A DNA stretch of 64,000 nucleotides, taken from contig NZ_JASSUA010000001.1 in NCBI RefSeq assembly GCF_030227115.1, forward strand, positions 1,612,001 to 1,676,000. The letters are read 5' to 3'. Below the pieces are notes generated by a model that worked only from the letters and a program-made list of their open reading frames with translations, had not been told where the DNA came from and did not search any database. This document shows positions 52,615 to 61,447 of this stretch, piece by piece; the stretch's first letter is position 1; every line of letters begins with the position of its first letter. A program made the translations under genes and the position numbers. Source of the DNA: Marinobacter sp. SS13-12 (lineage in GTDB: Bacteria > Pseudomonadota > Gammaproteobacteria > Pseudomonadales > Oleiphilaceae).

Positions 52615-53400
52615 ATGGGCCCCTCAGTACTCACACAGTTACAGCCTCTTCTACACCTCTGGTATTTTATACCACTCATACTGATGGTAGCCATCCTGCG
52701 CTCTCCCTGGTTTAAAGGCCATCTGGGAGAGTTCGTTGTTAACGTCTGCGCTCGCCTGTTCCTGGATAAAGACGATTACCACCTGATCAATAACGTCACC
52801 CTGCCCACTGAAGACGGAACTACACAGATTGACCACATCATCGTCTCCGAATACGGCGTGTTTGTGGTGGAAACAAAGAACATGAAAGGCTGGATCTTTG
52901 GCAATGCCAAACAGCGCCAATGGACCCAGAAGATCTATCGACACTCCCAGAAATTCCAGAACCCGCTTCACCAAAACTACAAGCATATGAAAACCCTTCA
53001 GGCACTACTCGGGCTGACTGACGCGCAGATTCATTCAGTGGTGGTGTTTGTGGGTGATGTGACCTTCAAGACCGAGATGCCGGCGAATGTCACCCGGAGT
53101 GGCGAGTATCTGCGATTTATTAAGTCGCATACCGAAAAGGTACTGATTACGCAGCAAGTTCGGGAGATGGTTGAGATGATTGCTTCGGGGCGGTTAAAGG
53201 TTTCGTTCAAGACGCATCGGGAGCATGTGAAGCACGTCAGGACAATTGTTGATGAGAAAGATAACGCAGTTCGTTGCCCCAAATGCCATGGCGAGATGGT
53301 TCGCCGCATGGTCAAACGTGGGGAAAATAGTGGGAAAGAGTTTTGGGGCTGTTTGGGGTTTCCGACGTGCCGTGGAGTGCTGAACCTTCAGCCGGAGTAG
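52615..53400 (+). CDS. NERD-domain protein with C-terminal topoisomerase-type zinc ribbon
   Basis: 261 aa. A hydrophobic anchor (about 14-30) precedes a NERD nuclease-related domain (about 38-150: GEFVVNVCARLFLDKDDYHLINNVTLPTEDGTTQIDHIIVSEYGVFVVETKNMKGWIFGN), with the D-x-E-x-K pattern IDHII...VVETKN of the PD-(D/E)XK fold. The C-terminus is a four-cysteine ribbon, CPKCHGEMVRRMVKRGENSGKEFWGCLGFPTC. Such proteins occur in accessory and defence regions. This is the first gene of the AT-richer island. Confidence 0.88.
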   Translation: MGPSVLTQLQPLLHLWYFIPLILMVAILRSPWFKGHLGEFVVNVCARLFLDKDDYHLINNVTLPTEDGTTQIDHIIVSEYGVFVVETKNMKGWIFGNAKQRQWTQKIYRHSQKFQNPLHQNYKHMKTLQALLGLTDAQIHSVVVFVGDVTFKTEMPANVTRSGEYLRFIKSHTEKVLITQQVREMVEMIASGRLKVSFKTHREHVKHVRTIVDEKDNAVRCPKCHGEMVRRMVKRGENSGKEFWGCLGFPTCRGVLNLQPE

Positions 53401-53406
53401 CGAGAA

Positions 53407-53907
53407 TTGGATCCAGTTTCGTATTTGTTTGCCGCTTACCTGAGCACGGTGCAGACCAATGTTCAGGATCATGTTGCCGAAAGATTCGGCACCCAGATTA
53501 CGCCCGTCGAAATCGAATACGAAGGTGTGAATGTCGCCTTTCAGTACCAGCTTTGGCGAGTCAGGGATAAAAGCGTTTGCGGCAACCTTAGCCAAAACCT
53601 GAAAGCTTTCTCCAATTGCAGCCTGAAGGCCAAAGAACTCTTCGGTGCGCTTTGTTCGGAGCTCTCCAAACCGCCACAGCAGAACTGGAAGCATGGAAAG
53701 TTTCGGACGATGTATTGCAATGCCTCTATGTCGTTTAAGCCGACGATTGCGAGTGTGAGTGCTGCTTTGGTCGGGACTGAGTTTGAGAAGGCGAGACAGA
53801 CCTGCAATGCGGCCACTGTGGCGGCTATGGGGAGCCGAGAACCGAGGGTTTTGCGGGATAAGAGAGAGAAGTGTGGGGTTTATCGGGAGTTGAAGTTTGG
53901 AAAATAA
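53407..53907 (+). CDS. Hypothetical protein
   Basis: 166 aa from a TTG 6 bp after the NERD gene stop; the frame lacks an early ATG. It reads VSYLFAAYLSTVQTNVQDHVAERFGTQITPVEIEYEGVNVAFQYQLW and ends in a basic stretch (REPRVLRDKREKCGVYRELKFGK). I do not recognise the family. It has no membrane segment or signal peptide. The close spacing suggests co-transcription with the NERD gene. The start codon and even the reality of the gene are uncertain. Confidence 0.5.
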   Translation: MDPVSYLFAAYLSTVQTNVQDHVAERFGTQITPVEIEYEGVNVAFQYQLWRVRDKSVCGNLSQNLKAFSNCSLKAKELFGALCSELSKPPQQNWKHGKFRTMYCNASMSFKPTIASVSAALVGTEFEKARQTCNAATVAAMGSREPRVLRDKREKCGVYRELKFGK

Positions 53908-54031
53908 TTCTGAAGATCATGTAACCAGCCTCCCATAGTCCGTCACCCGGAGAATCTGAACCAGGTGGAGATTGTGGGACAGTGCTACTGGCGCGGTGGT
54001 CGGGTTTTTTAGCAATAATTGGATAGTTGGG

Positions 54032-54517
54032 ATGAACCGAAGAGTGAGAATGGAAGCCATCTCGTTCAATTACACGGATTCTAGGGGACACACGACCGAC
54101 TGGACAGTATCTGGCTGGAATGAATCGGGACGTTATATCCAGGGTGTTTGCACCGTTGATGAACAGTTCCGGACCTTTCGAAAGGATCGAATCAATCGCT
54201 ATCTCGGCGGTAGTGAAGTGGCGATCACTGTCCCGTACACGCCGCCGCCACCTAAGATCGAGACACGCCCACAGATCTGTTTTACCGGCTTTCAAAAAGC
54301 GCAGCGCGCGACTCTTGAAGCATTCGCTAGCGACAACCAGATGCTCGTCCGGAAGGACGTAACCAAAGACCTGGCATTCCTGTGCTGTGGTCCGAGCGCA
54401 GGTCCTTCTAAAGTGAGCAGAGCGCGGGATAAGGGTTGCCTGGTTATTGAGGAGTCGGGATTGAGAACGATGGTTGAGACTGGAGTGCTTCCCGAGTCCT
54501 GGGAGTTTGAGTGCTAG
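54032..54517 (+). CDS. Small WYL-like + BRCT domain protein
   Basis: 161 aa from the ATG at 54032 (another at 54050). The first half (ISFNYTDSRGHTTDWTVSGWNESGRYIQGVCTVDEQFRTFRKDRINRYL) looks like a WYL-type ligand-sensing fold without a helix-turn-helix. The second half (RPQICFTGFQKAQRATLEAFASDNQMLVRKDVTKDLAFLCCGPSAGPSKVSRARDKGCLVIEESGLRTMVETG) is a BRCT domain as in the C-terminus of NAD-dependent DNA ligase. The pairing suggests sensing linked to DNA ends or phosphopeptides. Function is unknown. Confidence 0.65.
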   Translation: MNRRVRMEAISFNYTDSRGHTTDWTVSGWNESGRYIQGVCTVDEQFRTFRKDRINRYLGGSEVAITVPYTPPPPKIETRPQICFTGFQKAQRATLEAFASDNQMLVRKDVTKDLAFLCCGPSAGPSKVSRARDKGCLVIEESGLRTMVETGVLPESWEFEC

Positions 54518-54550
54518 CGCCAGATTCAGCATTTGTAACAGGGTTGAGAA

Positions 54551-55093
54551 ATGGACTTTTTTAGTGGAATCACCATCGCTGTCGTTGCCGCCGTTCTCAC
54601 GAGTTGGCTTACGGTTCTGCGGTTTAGAAGGGAAAGGTGGTGGGAAAGAAAAGCTGATGCTTATGTCGAGTTGATCGACTCGCTTCACGAAATGGGAATG
54701 ATGCCGTCAGAGTATTTGTCAGTTGGTGGAAGTGGCAAGGAACTTTCAAAAGAAGCTGAAGCAGAGCTCTGGAGTAGATTTGAAGCTGCCCGTAGAAAAG
54801 TTTGGCGGATAGCTGATAGCGCAGATTTTATTATTTCGTCGGAAGTGTTGGCAGTCATCAGAAAGATGAATGCGGATTTGGGCAAAGCAGATGAGCATGG
54901 GCACTTTGTTGAGTATCTGGACGAAACGAACGCCGCTATCGATCGCTGTATGAGGATGGTGAAGATTATTGGTTCGGATGAGCTCGGCATCAGGCATGAG
55001 ACTGGCTGGAGAGCTTGGCTGCCGGAGGGTATAAGAATGTTCTTCAGAGACTTTAAAGACATTGACAAGCTTTTCAGCAAAGAAAAAAAGTGA
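54551..55093 (+). CDS. Hypothetical single-pass membrane protein
   Basis: 180 aa. One N-terminal membrane helix (FFSGITIAVVAAVLTSWLTVLRF) is followed by a helical, charged cytoplasmic part (ERKADAYVELIDSLHEMGMMPSEYL...LWSRFEAARRKVWRIADSADFIISSEVLAVIRKMNADLGKADE). No family is recognised beyond a general likeness to membrane-tethered helical proteins of accessory regions. It lies between the WYL-BRCT and FRG genes on the same strand. Confidence 0.7.
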   Translation: MDFFSGITIAVVAAVLTSWLTVLRFRRERWWERKADAYVELIDSLHEMGMMPSEYLSVGGSGKELSKEAEAELWSRFEAARRKVWRIADSADFIISSEVLAVIRKMNADLGKADEHGHFVEYLDETNAAIDRCMRMVKIIGSDELGIRHETGWRAWLPEGIRMFFRDFKDIDKLFSKEKK

Positions 55094-55128
55094 ATTGCTC
55101 AGAAAAACGCAGTTAAGAGGGGTTGCGC

Positions 55129-56232
55129 GTGCGAGGTCAGTGGACAGGGACATATAAAGGGCAAAATGTCGAAGGGGAGATGATCGCCAATATCGATGAG
55201 GTCGGCGATCATTTCGAGTGTGAGATTTACATAGCCCCTTACGAGAAAGAGGTTCCGGCATCAGTTGGCTATGCGTCAACTATCGACAGGGGGGAGCATC
55301 ACCGCATCACAGCGAATGTGTATCCTATTGATCCTAGAAACGCGCGACAGACTACATGGGAAAATATTAAGGACCTTTATCCCGAAGATACGTTTCACAA
55401 TGATCGGGTAGAGGTAACTATTAGGAAGAAGGCCGGTAACATATACCTCCAGTCGGTGGAGAATCCTACCCTGTTTTCCGGTGTCGCATCCAAGTTTCAC
55501 GCGCCGGAGCGATCGAAGATCGAGGCGTACGTTAAAACTTGGTCGGATTTCAAGGCTTACCTGACGGAATTTTCTGATTCAGCCTTTCTCTTTCGTGGCC
55601 AATCAAAAGCTTGGCCTCTCAGAACTGCATTTCACCGAAGAGAGCGCTATCGACTGAACGAGTTTGTAAACCAAGATATTTTCACCCTCCATAGACGGTT
55701 AAGCGGTCTGACTGATCACTTTTTCGATTTGTCCGTGCCAGATCAAAACGGCGCGTTCCTGAACCTCTTGCAGCACCACGGATACCCTACGCCGCTTCTT
55801 GACTGGTCCTACTCTCCCTACGTAGCAGCGTTTTTCGGGTTCCGCGATGTCAAAAAGAACTCGAACGAAGATGGCTATGTGAGGATATTTCTCTTTGACG
55901 CCGGTGCGTGGAGGAAGGATTTTATGCAGCTCACCCATCTCGCATTACCAAGCCCACATCTTTCAGTTATGGAATTTCTCTCGATGAATAATCCCAGGCA
56001 ATTCCCTCAGCAGGCCGTTACAACTGTAACGAATGTTGCGGATATCGAGAGCCACATTCTGATTAGAGAACTGACGAAAAACACCAAATATATCTACGCG
56101 GTAGACATTCCCTACAGCGAGCGAGAGACCGCTATGAAGGATCTCAAGTTCATGGGCATAACTGCTGGGTCAATTTTTCCAGGAATAGATGGCGTGTGCG
56201 AGGCGTTAAGAGAAGTCAATTTTGATGCCTAG
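55129..56232 (+). CDS. FRG-domain protein
   Basis: 367 aa from the GTG at 55129, eight bases after AGAGG; a TTG at 55123 is possible. The N-terminal 120 residues are beta-rich (VRGQWTGTYKGQNVEGEMIANIDEVGDHFECEIYIAPYE). The FRG domain then follows with SAFLFRGQSKAWPLRTAFHRRERYR, the F/Y-R-G motif that names it, and FLNLLQHHGYPTPLLDWSYSPYVAAFFGF. FRG proteins are widespread in phage-defence islands. The biochemical activity is not established. Confidence 0.85.
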   Translation: MRGQWTGTYKGQNVEGEMIANIDEVGDHFECEIYIAPYEKEVPASVGYASTIDRGEHHRITANVYPIDPRNARQTTWENIKDLYPEDTFHNDRVEVTIRKKAGNIYLQSVENPTLFSGVASKFHAPERSKIEAYVKTWSDFKAYLTEFSDSAFLFRGQSKAWPLRTAFHRRERYRLNEFVNQDIFTLHRRLSGLTDHFFDLSVPDQNGAFLNLLQHHGYPTPLLDWSYSPYVAAFFGFRDVKKNSNEDGYVRIFLFDAGAWRKDFMQLTHLALPSPHLSVMEFLSMNNPRQFPQQAVTTVTNVADIESHILIRELTKNTKYIYAVDIPYSERETAMKDLKFMGITAGSIFPGIDGVCEALREVNFDA

Positions 56233-56417
56233 AAGAAGCAGGAGGACAGGAAGCTAGGTAGGGCCCTAATTCGCTGGGTGAATGAATTGCAGTGAGGGCA
56301 GGGGTCAACACAGAGTATGAATCAAGCCATGATAGTACTGGGGACGGAGGATCTGCTTTCTCTTATATCAAATGGCTGGACGCAACAAAAATATCACTAA
56401 AGTAAGAGCGCTGTTAT

Positions 56418-57476
56418 ATGGAAATAAAGAACATAATCATCCATGAGGTGGATCGAACCAAAGCAACTCTTGAAGGCTCCTACATCTACCTTGACACGCG
56501 GGACGACGAAAACCCGATCGACGAGCATTCAAAAAACCTCGTTACAACCCTTTCGAACCTCTTCAGGAAAACCGGTTTAAGTTCCGGTAATTTTCAAGAG
56601 CCAGCGGAAGAAGACGACGATCTCCCGAAGCTTGAAAGGTTGATTGACAAGTACTACAACGGCGAAAGTTTTAACGATTTTGTTGCTTTCAGTAAGTCAG
56701 TGGCGCGCCACTTAAAAGAAGAGTTAGGAAAAACAAAAACGGGTAAGGGTGGTTATCTGTGGCTGAATTTTTATGAACACAATGGGTTTGACTTTCTCTC
56801 TTTAGTTATTCTGAGACGAAAAAATGCTCTTCAAATCAAAGATCTTTCTCTTGATGAAATTGAAGAGATAGACCTCGACAAGCTACATATGGCCGCTAGG
56901 GTCAACCTTACTCAATGGAAAGAGAGTGACCCGTTAACAGACAGATATATAGCGTTTAAGATTGGCCGGACGACTGCTGAAGTTACAGGATATTTTCGGG
57001 AGTTTATTGGTTGTTCGGAGACTATTAAAGCGACAAAAGATACTAATAATCTTGTAAGCGTTACAAAGAAGTACTGCCTCATCCACGGTTTTAATGACAC
57101 GAAGGCAGAAAACGCGAAAAGAGAAGTAGAAGAGCTATGCTTAAAATGGCTTGATGAAGGGCGTCCTGTTTACATTGATAACATTTCAAGTTTCCTTGAT
57201 AATATTTACATTGAAAGTGAGGAAGATAAAGGTTCTTTTATTGAGATTGCCCAGAACGAGCCTTATAATTTAAACAATCAAATAAGTATAGATAGGAATG
57301 CCTTAAGAAAGCTTAGGCGGTATAAAGGGTTCAGTAAGAAAGTTAGCATTAGTTTTGATAGTGATCTACTTGGAAAAACCATACAGTTCAATAAAGGTGA
57401 TAAATCCTTGACATTTACAGAGCTGCCTGAGGATCTTTTGCAGCAATTACATCAAGGCCTCGGTGATGGAGATTGA
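56418..57476 (+). CDS. Nucleoid-associated protein, NA37/YejK (NdpA) family
   Basis: 352 aa, near the length of E. coli YejK. It begins MEIKNIIIHEVDRTKATLEGSYIYLDTRDDENPIDEHSKNLVTTLSNLF. The family-like parts are VARHLKEELGKTKTGKGGYLWLNFYEHNGFDFLSLVILRRKNALQIKDLSLDEIEEIDLDKLHMAARVNLTQW and DRYIAFKIGRTTAEVTGYFREFIGCSE. YejK binds the nucleoid; island-borne relatives are uncharacterised. The gene is clearly more AT-rich than the chromosome around it and overlaps the next gene, so the pair forms one unit. Confidence 0.8.
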   Translation: MEIKNIIIHEVDRTKATLEGSYIYLDTRDDENPIDEHSKNLVTTLSNLFRKTGLSSGNFQEPAEEDDDLPKLERLIDKYYNGESFNDFVAFSKSVARHLKEELGKTKTGKGGYLWLNFYEHNGFDFLSLVILRRKNALQIKDLSLDEIEEIDLDKLHMAARVNLTQWKESDPLTDRYIAFKIGRTTAEVTGYFREFIGCSETIKATKDTNNLVSVTKKYCLIHGFNDTKAENAKREVEELCLKWLDEGRPVYIDNISSFLDNIYIESEEDKGSFIEIAQNEPYNLNNQISIDRNALRKLRRYKGFSKKVSISFDSDLLGKTIQFNKGDKSLTFTELPEDLLQQLHQGLGDGD

Positions 57477-58743
57477 ACAACAGTATTTACGGCTCAGTAC
57501 ATTTTTTAGACACTATGATGTTGTAACAAGTGAGGGCGAGTTTGTCTTCGAATTCGTCGTGTCAGATGAGTCACTGCGTGACATTAAATCACTGATTGAT
57601 ATCGGGGTAATTTTTACTGAGTTTCAAGTAGAACAAGCTTACGATTTTGAGGAATTGTCCTCGTTACAAGGAAAATCGGTTAGAGCCTCGATCTCAAGAG
57701 AGAGATTGGTTCAGCGTGGACTATTTATTTTTATTGATTGGTGCGAGTTTTTCGAAGTAGTCAAGCACCGCCTGGAGCCGCCAACGACTTTTTATATCGT
57801 CGAGGATGAAGAGCTTTTTCCTGAAGACAAAGATAAGGCTTCTCGACTGAGGGGATATCTAAAGATATTGGATTTAATAGAAATCCTGGAAGGTATATCG
57901 GAGCTTGAACCTTTAAGTCCAGCTTACAATAAGATGAAGATCTCCTTTATTCATAAAGCGAGAGTGGACGTTGAGATTGACTATTCTGCTGAAGAGCTCG
58001 ATTGTGAGTTGGGAGGTGTGGATATTTTGAATAAGATATTCGAATCGAGCGAACACGAAACCCAGCGCAATAGCATTTTTAAAGAAACACTTTATGCATT
58101 TCTTGTTGCTCAGAAGAAGGAAGAGCGATTCAGATATTTGCTCTCGAGGATGAGTGAATTTTCTACTGAGTTTTTAGAAAACTACCAGTTATTTATATCT
58201 GAATTCTCTTTGGAGAGTGTTCGAAAGGAATATGAAGAAAAGAAAAGGGATTATGTAGCGAAAATAAATGACGTCATATCTGACGTTCATACTAGAATGC
58301 TTGGTGTTCCTGCGATACTAGTTTTAGCAGCTTTCCGCTTCAGCGATGATGTGAAGTCCGGTCAGCTTTATGGGAACGTGCTCATTTTGATTGCTGTTAT
58401 TATATATATCGCAATGATGCACTACCTGATACGAAGCCAAAAAGATACTTTAAATGCGATATCAGAGGAGGCGGAACAGCACATCGAAAGTTTCAAAAAA
58501 AAAGGTTTACCGAGTGAGATTGGCAGGATAGGGGAGATTTCGGAGCAGCTAAAGAGTAAGTGTGCGAATGAGTGCAAACGATTAAATATTTTTTACTGGA
58601 TGATTGGACTTCTGCTTGCTGCAGTTATTTCACTAGTTGGTTATAGCGCCTACATCGAATTTAACTCTCCCGTTGAGGTGACTACTGATACATTGGTATT
58701 TCCGCCAATCGATGTTTTGCCCCCGTGTTTGCACTGGGCTTAG
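57466..58743 (+). CDS. Hypothetical membrane protein coupled to the NA37 protein
   Basis: 425 aa from the ATG at 57466, overlapping the NA37 gene by 11 bp. A long hydrophilic N-terminal region (1-240) without recognised domain is followed by a coiled-coil-like stretch (ESVRKEYEEKKRDYVAKINDVISDVHTRML). Two close membrane helices (about 282-316) come next, a second charged helix (NAISEEAEQHIESFKKKG) and a third membrane helix (about 379-401) near the end. The layout suggests a sensor or effector tethered to the inner membrane. I do not recognise the family. Confidence 0.72.
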   Translation: MEIEQQYLRLSTFFRHYDVVTSEGEFVFEFVVSDESLRDIKSLIDIGVIFTEFQVEQAYDFEELSSLQGKSVRASISRERLVQRGLFIFIDWCEFFEVVKHRLEPPTTFYIVEDEELFPEDKDKASRLRGYLKILDLIEILEGISELEPLSPAYNKMKISFIHKARVDVEIDYSAEELDCELGGVDILNKIFESSEHETQRNSIFKETLYAFLVAQKKEERFRYLLSRMSEFSTEFLENYQLFISEFSLESVRKEYEEKKRDYVAKINDVISDVHTRMLGVPAILVLAAFRFSDDVKSGQLYGNVLILIAVIIYIAMMHYLIRSQKDTLNAISEEAEQHIESFKKKGLPSEIGRIGEISEQLKSKCANECKRLNIFYWMIGLLLAAVISLVGYSAYIEFNSPVEVTTDTLVFPPIDVLPPCLHWA

Positions 58744-58752
58744 TCCACGTAC

Positions 58753-58839
58753 GAAAACCGGGCCAGACCTATTTTATCCCTGGTTTATAGGTGGGGCATC
58801 TGCAAAGTCGGTCACGTAAAAACCGGGACAGATCTATTT
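58753..58839 (+). repeat. Direct repeats AAAACCGGG(C/A)CAGA(C/T)CTATTT
   Basis: Two copies, 58754-58774 and 58819-58839, about 65 bp apart, downstream of the membrane protein gene; the stop codon of the convergent gene lies in the second. A third, more distant relative (GGGACAGGTTTATTT) is at 61309. Repeats of this form often flank RAYT/Y1 transposase genes, one of which is present as a remnant at 61448. Confidence 0.55.
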
Positions 58840-60177
58840 CACGGGTGCTAATTCCTCACCTCGGGGTTTCGGCTCACTTTCAGTTTTCGAGATTTTCGGA
58901 GGCGGTGGCGTCCAAGCCTTCAACAGCTGTCCCGCCTCTTGATAAAAATGTGGCACAGCCTTTTCCAACTCCTCAACAAACACCTTCCGCCCACTGAACT
59001 TCCCGGCAAGATCCACCTCGTAAACAACCTCCAGCGTCGTGGCGGCAGTGTTGGACGTATCCGATTCCAGCAACTCCGGTGAATCCTGCAAGTCTTTCAG
59101 TGCCTGGTAGGTCGTTTCTGCTTTTCCGGGCCTGGTGGCGCGAATGAAAAATCCGCCGGGTGCGGTCTTCTTCAGTTGGCGCAAAAGCCAGTTAACCCTG
59201 GCTTTGGTGCTTTGCTTGTCTTTCGGTGCCGTAAGGCGCATTGAGCAGTAGATCATTCGACGCTGAAGGTCGGCTGTTACTTCCAGGTCCGCCGCCGCGT
59301 TGATGATGTGGAGTGCGCAATTCAATGTCGGCGCTTTGCAGAATGCGTCGGCATCGTCCTTCAGGCGCCTGGCAGGGTCCAGGCGGTGGTCGTTTTTCAG
59401 TTTCAGTGAAACGTCGCTGCCGGTAAGGCGGGACATGATCAGGCACAGGTCCCGTTGTTCCTGGTGCCATGCGGCAATGGTGTTCTGAACTTCATCGCTG
59501 GTTTTGGCGAGTGGGGCGTTGCTCTTTACTTTGTTGACGACGTCTTTCCACTCGGCATTCATCTGGTCGAAATGGCTGATGCCAGAGCGGTCGCTTTCAA
59601 GGTATCGCAGTATTTCGCTGAGGATGAACACCTGGTCCTCGTCTTCAACACCGTCGTTCTTGAGCAGGAGCTGGCACTGGGTTCGGATGAATGCCCATGA
59701 CCAGTGGAATAGGGCGACGGACTTGGTGGCGTTCTTCGGGAGTTTTACGGGGTGGTGAGTCGGCCGTGCTGCAAACTGGTTGGTGATGGTTATCACGGCA
59801 TCCAGTTTGTGGTTTTTTGCCTGCTGGAGGTAGCAAGATACCTGGTCCTCACCAATGGTTTCGTTGCCGACCTTGGCTTCTATCAGTGCCCGCCATTCGC
59901 GTCTGCCCGTTCGAAGAATCAGGAGGCCGTCTGGGCGGTCTTTGTTTTTGACGGCTTTCTTGTCCTCATTCAGGAAGACTGGCTCTATCCATGCCTCTAG
60001 GGTGGCGCTGGTTCCGACACGAACCCCAAGGGATTTCAGCAGGGACTGGCGCAGTTCAAGCACAGAGCGCAGGCCTGCGAGTATCACAGAGACGGATTTT
60101 TGTTCCCTGGCGCTGTCTGCGGTTATCGGGATAAGGCGTGCTGGCTCTCCGCCAGTGAGAAAGTCGGGACGGGGCAT
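58834..60177 (-). CDS. PD-(D/E)XK-like protein of unknown function
   Basis: 447 aa, cytosolic. After a helical start (SVSVILAGLRSVLELRQSLLKSLGVRVG) comes a nuclease-like core: DRPDGLLILRTGRREWRALIEAKVGNETIGEDQVSCYLQQAKNHKLDAVITITNQF, with the Asp, the EAK and a following Gln of the PD-(D/E)XK fold (about residues 80-135). The rest is helical (ALFHWSWAFIRTQCQLLL; WHQEQRDLCLIMSRLTGSDVSLKLK). Similar proteins occur in accessory regions. It might be a DNA- or RNA-targeting defence nuclease; this is inferred from the motif alone. Confidence 0.68.
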   Translation of the reverse strand: MPRPDFLTGGEPARLIPITADSAREQKSVSVILAGLRSVLELRQSLLKSLGVRVGTSATLEAWIEPVFLNEDKKAVKNKDRPDGLLILRTGRREWRALIEAKVGNETIGEDQVSCYLQQAKNHKLDAVITITNQFAARPTHHPVKLPKNATKSVALFHWSWAFIRTQCQLLLKNDGVEDEDQVFILSEILRYLESDRSGISHFDQMNAEWKDVVNKVKSNAPLAKTSDEVQNTIAAWHQEQRDLCLIMSRLTGSDVSLKLKNDHRLDPARRLKDDADAFCKAPTLNCALHIINAAADLEVTADLQRRMIYCSMRLTAPKDKQSTKARVNWLLRQLKKTAPGGFFIRATRPGKAETTYQALKDLQDSPELLESDTSNTAATTLEVVYEVDLAGKFSGRKVFVEELEKAVPHFYQEAGQLLKAWTPPPPKISKTESEPKPRGEELAPVK

Positions 60178-60472
60178 GGCGGGACGCTCCTTGTTTTTAT
60201 TAGATTTAGTTTCCTAACTAAGCTTAGCAGCGGTTGGAGGTTATGCCTGTTTGTTTGGTGATGAATTGTTAAATCTGACTCTGACCTGACCCGCTAAACA
60301 ACGTTGATGACCTGGACTCAAGAATACTTCTATAAACCAGACAGACTTCCGGCAGGTTTCAACCCCGCAACGAGTTTGTGACGAGGATCGCTGTGTTGGC
60401 TTCAGGGCAGGAGCAAGAGATCCGGGATGGCTGGCGTCCAAAACTTAACCTATCATCGTTAGCACTGGCGCT
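60178..60472. other. Spacer without a recognisable gene
   Basis: About 295 bp between the PD-(D/E)XK-like gene and the next minus-strand gene. It contains CTGACTCTGACCTGACCCGC, typical of decayed mobile-element flanks, and AT-rich DNA upstream of 60177 that should hold that gene's promoter. No open frame with family likeness is seen. Confidence 0.5.
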
Positions 60473-60907
60473 TCACCAGTGCTTGTCATTTTTTAGAATC
60501 CTTACAGCGTCAGCTGCGGCAATGTCCCCGGTACGTGCCATTCTATCAAGTAGGTCGCGAGCGGCATCGCCCACTGGGTCGTATGCTGGCCGTTTTTTGA
60601 TGCTTTCGCCGAGCCCGCTTACGGTAGCCAAGCCCTGACTGTTTAATTGTTCTTTTGCAGCATCCACTCTTCGCTCTCGCTCGGCAATGATGCTACTGAG
60701 AAGAGATCGGCTGCCGTTATTTTGAGCGTCCCGATCTCTGTTCAATTTCTTCAATTCATCCCTCAACTGGGCCAAATTCATTTTCTTAAAACTGTCGCCT
60801 TTATCTGCGTAGGTTTTGCTTGCCTGCAAAACGCTACTCCCGAGCGATTTAGCAATGCCCCAAACAGCATTCGCGACTTTCTTACCTGTGCCGTTACTAC
60901 TCATCAT
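60473..60907 (-). CDS. Hypothetical helical protein
   Basis: 144 aa; GGAG precedes tandem ATGs at 60907 and 60904. The sequence is helical and charged (NLAQLRDELKKLNRDRDAQNNGSRSLLSSIIAERERRVDAAKEQL), then DPVGDAARDLLDRMARTGDIAAADAVRILKNDKHW. There is no signal peptide or membrane helix. The family is not recognised. It is transcribed away from the small zinc-ribbon gene's stop, in the same direction. Confidence 0.65.
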   Translation of the reverse strand: MMSSNGTGKKVANAVWGIAKSLGSSVLQASKTYADKGDSFKKMNLAQLRDELKKLNRDRDAQNNGSRSLLSSIIAERERRVDAAKEQLNSQGLATVSGLGESIKKRPAYDPVGDAARDLLDRMARTGDIAAADAVRILKNDKHW

Positions 60908-60995
60908 TTGCTCCTATTAAGCCTTTCACCCAGTCATTGTTAAGTGCTCATTAAAGAATTGTGTACGTGGGTGTCTATGGAAACCATGGTAGTAA

Positions 60996-61154
60996 TCAGA
61001 CCTCGAGAGTTCCCTCGCCATCGCAGTCGGGACATGGAAAACGGGCAGATCGGTCGCCGCCACACGCGGCGCAGTCTGAGTGGTCATCGCTGCCCATATC
61101 CACCGGGCACGGAATAACCCCTTTACCTTTGCATTCCTCACATTTTTCTTTCAT
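60996..61154 (-). CDS. Small CxxCxGxG zinc-binding protein
   Basis: 52 aa from the ATG at 61154 with AAGGGG upstream (an in-frame ATG at 61190 has none). CEECKGKG, CPVD, CAACGG and CPDCDGEG form DnaJ-type CxxCxGxG zinc-finger repeats, enough for one or two zinc ions. Such small proteins exist next to chaperone and stress genes; no partner is evident here. Confidence 0.65.
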   Translation of the reverse strand: MKEKCEECKGKGVIPCPVDMGSDDHSDCAACGGDRSARFPCPDCDGEGTLEV

Positions 61155-61308
61155 GACCGAAGCCCCTTGTTCATTATTGTGAATATTCATGGACGTTATC
61201 TTGATGAATCCATCAGAAGCCTAGGCGACTCCACGGCCAGCGTCAAAATGGTGTGACAGCAGCGAGAAAAGATTTATTCCCTATGAGAAACAGTTCTACG
61301 GGAATACT

Positions 61309-61323
61309 GGGACAGGTTTATTT
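61309..61323 (+). repeat. GGGACAGGTTTATTT motif before RAYT remnant
   Basis: Third copy of the motif at 58760 and 58825, 125 bp upstream of the broken REP-associated transposase. The 61155-61447 gap otherwise shows no gene. Confidence 0.5.
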
Positions 61324-61447
61324 TTCTCTTCTTTGATAACTCAGAGCTAATTTGAGTGACTACCAACCAACCCTCTCCGTACTTCGGTTAACATCGGTTG
61401 CCAGAAGATAGAATGGATTCTGTGCCTCAAAAAGCAAGGAGATGCTG

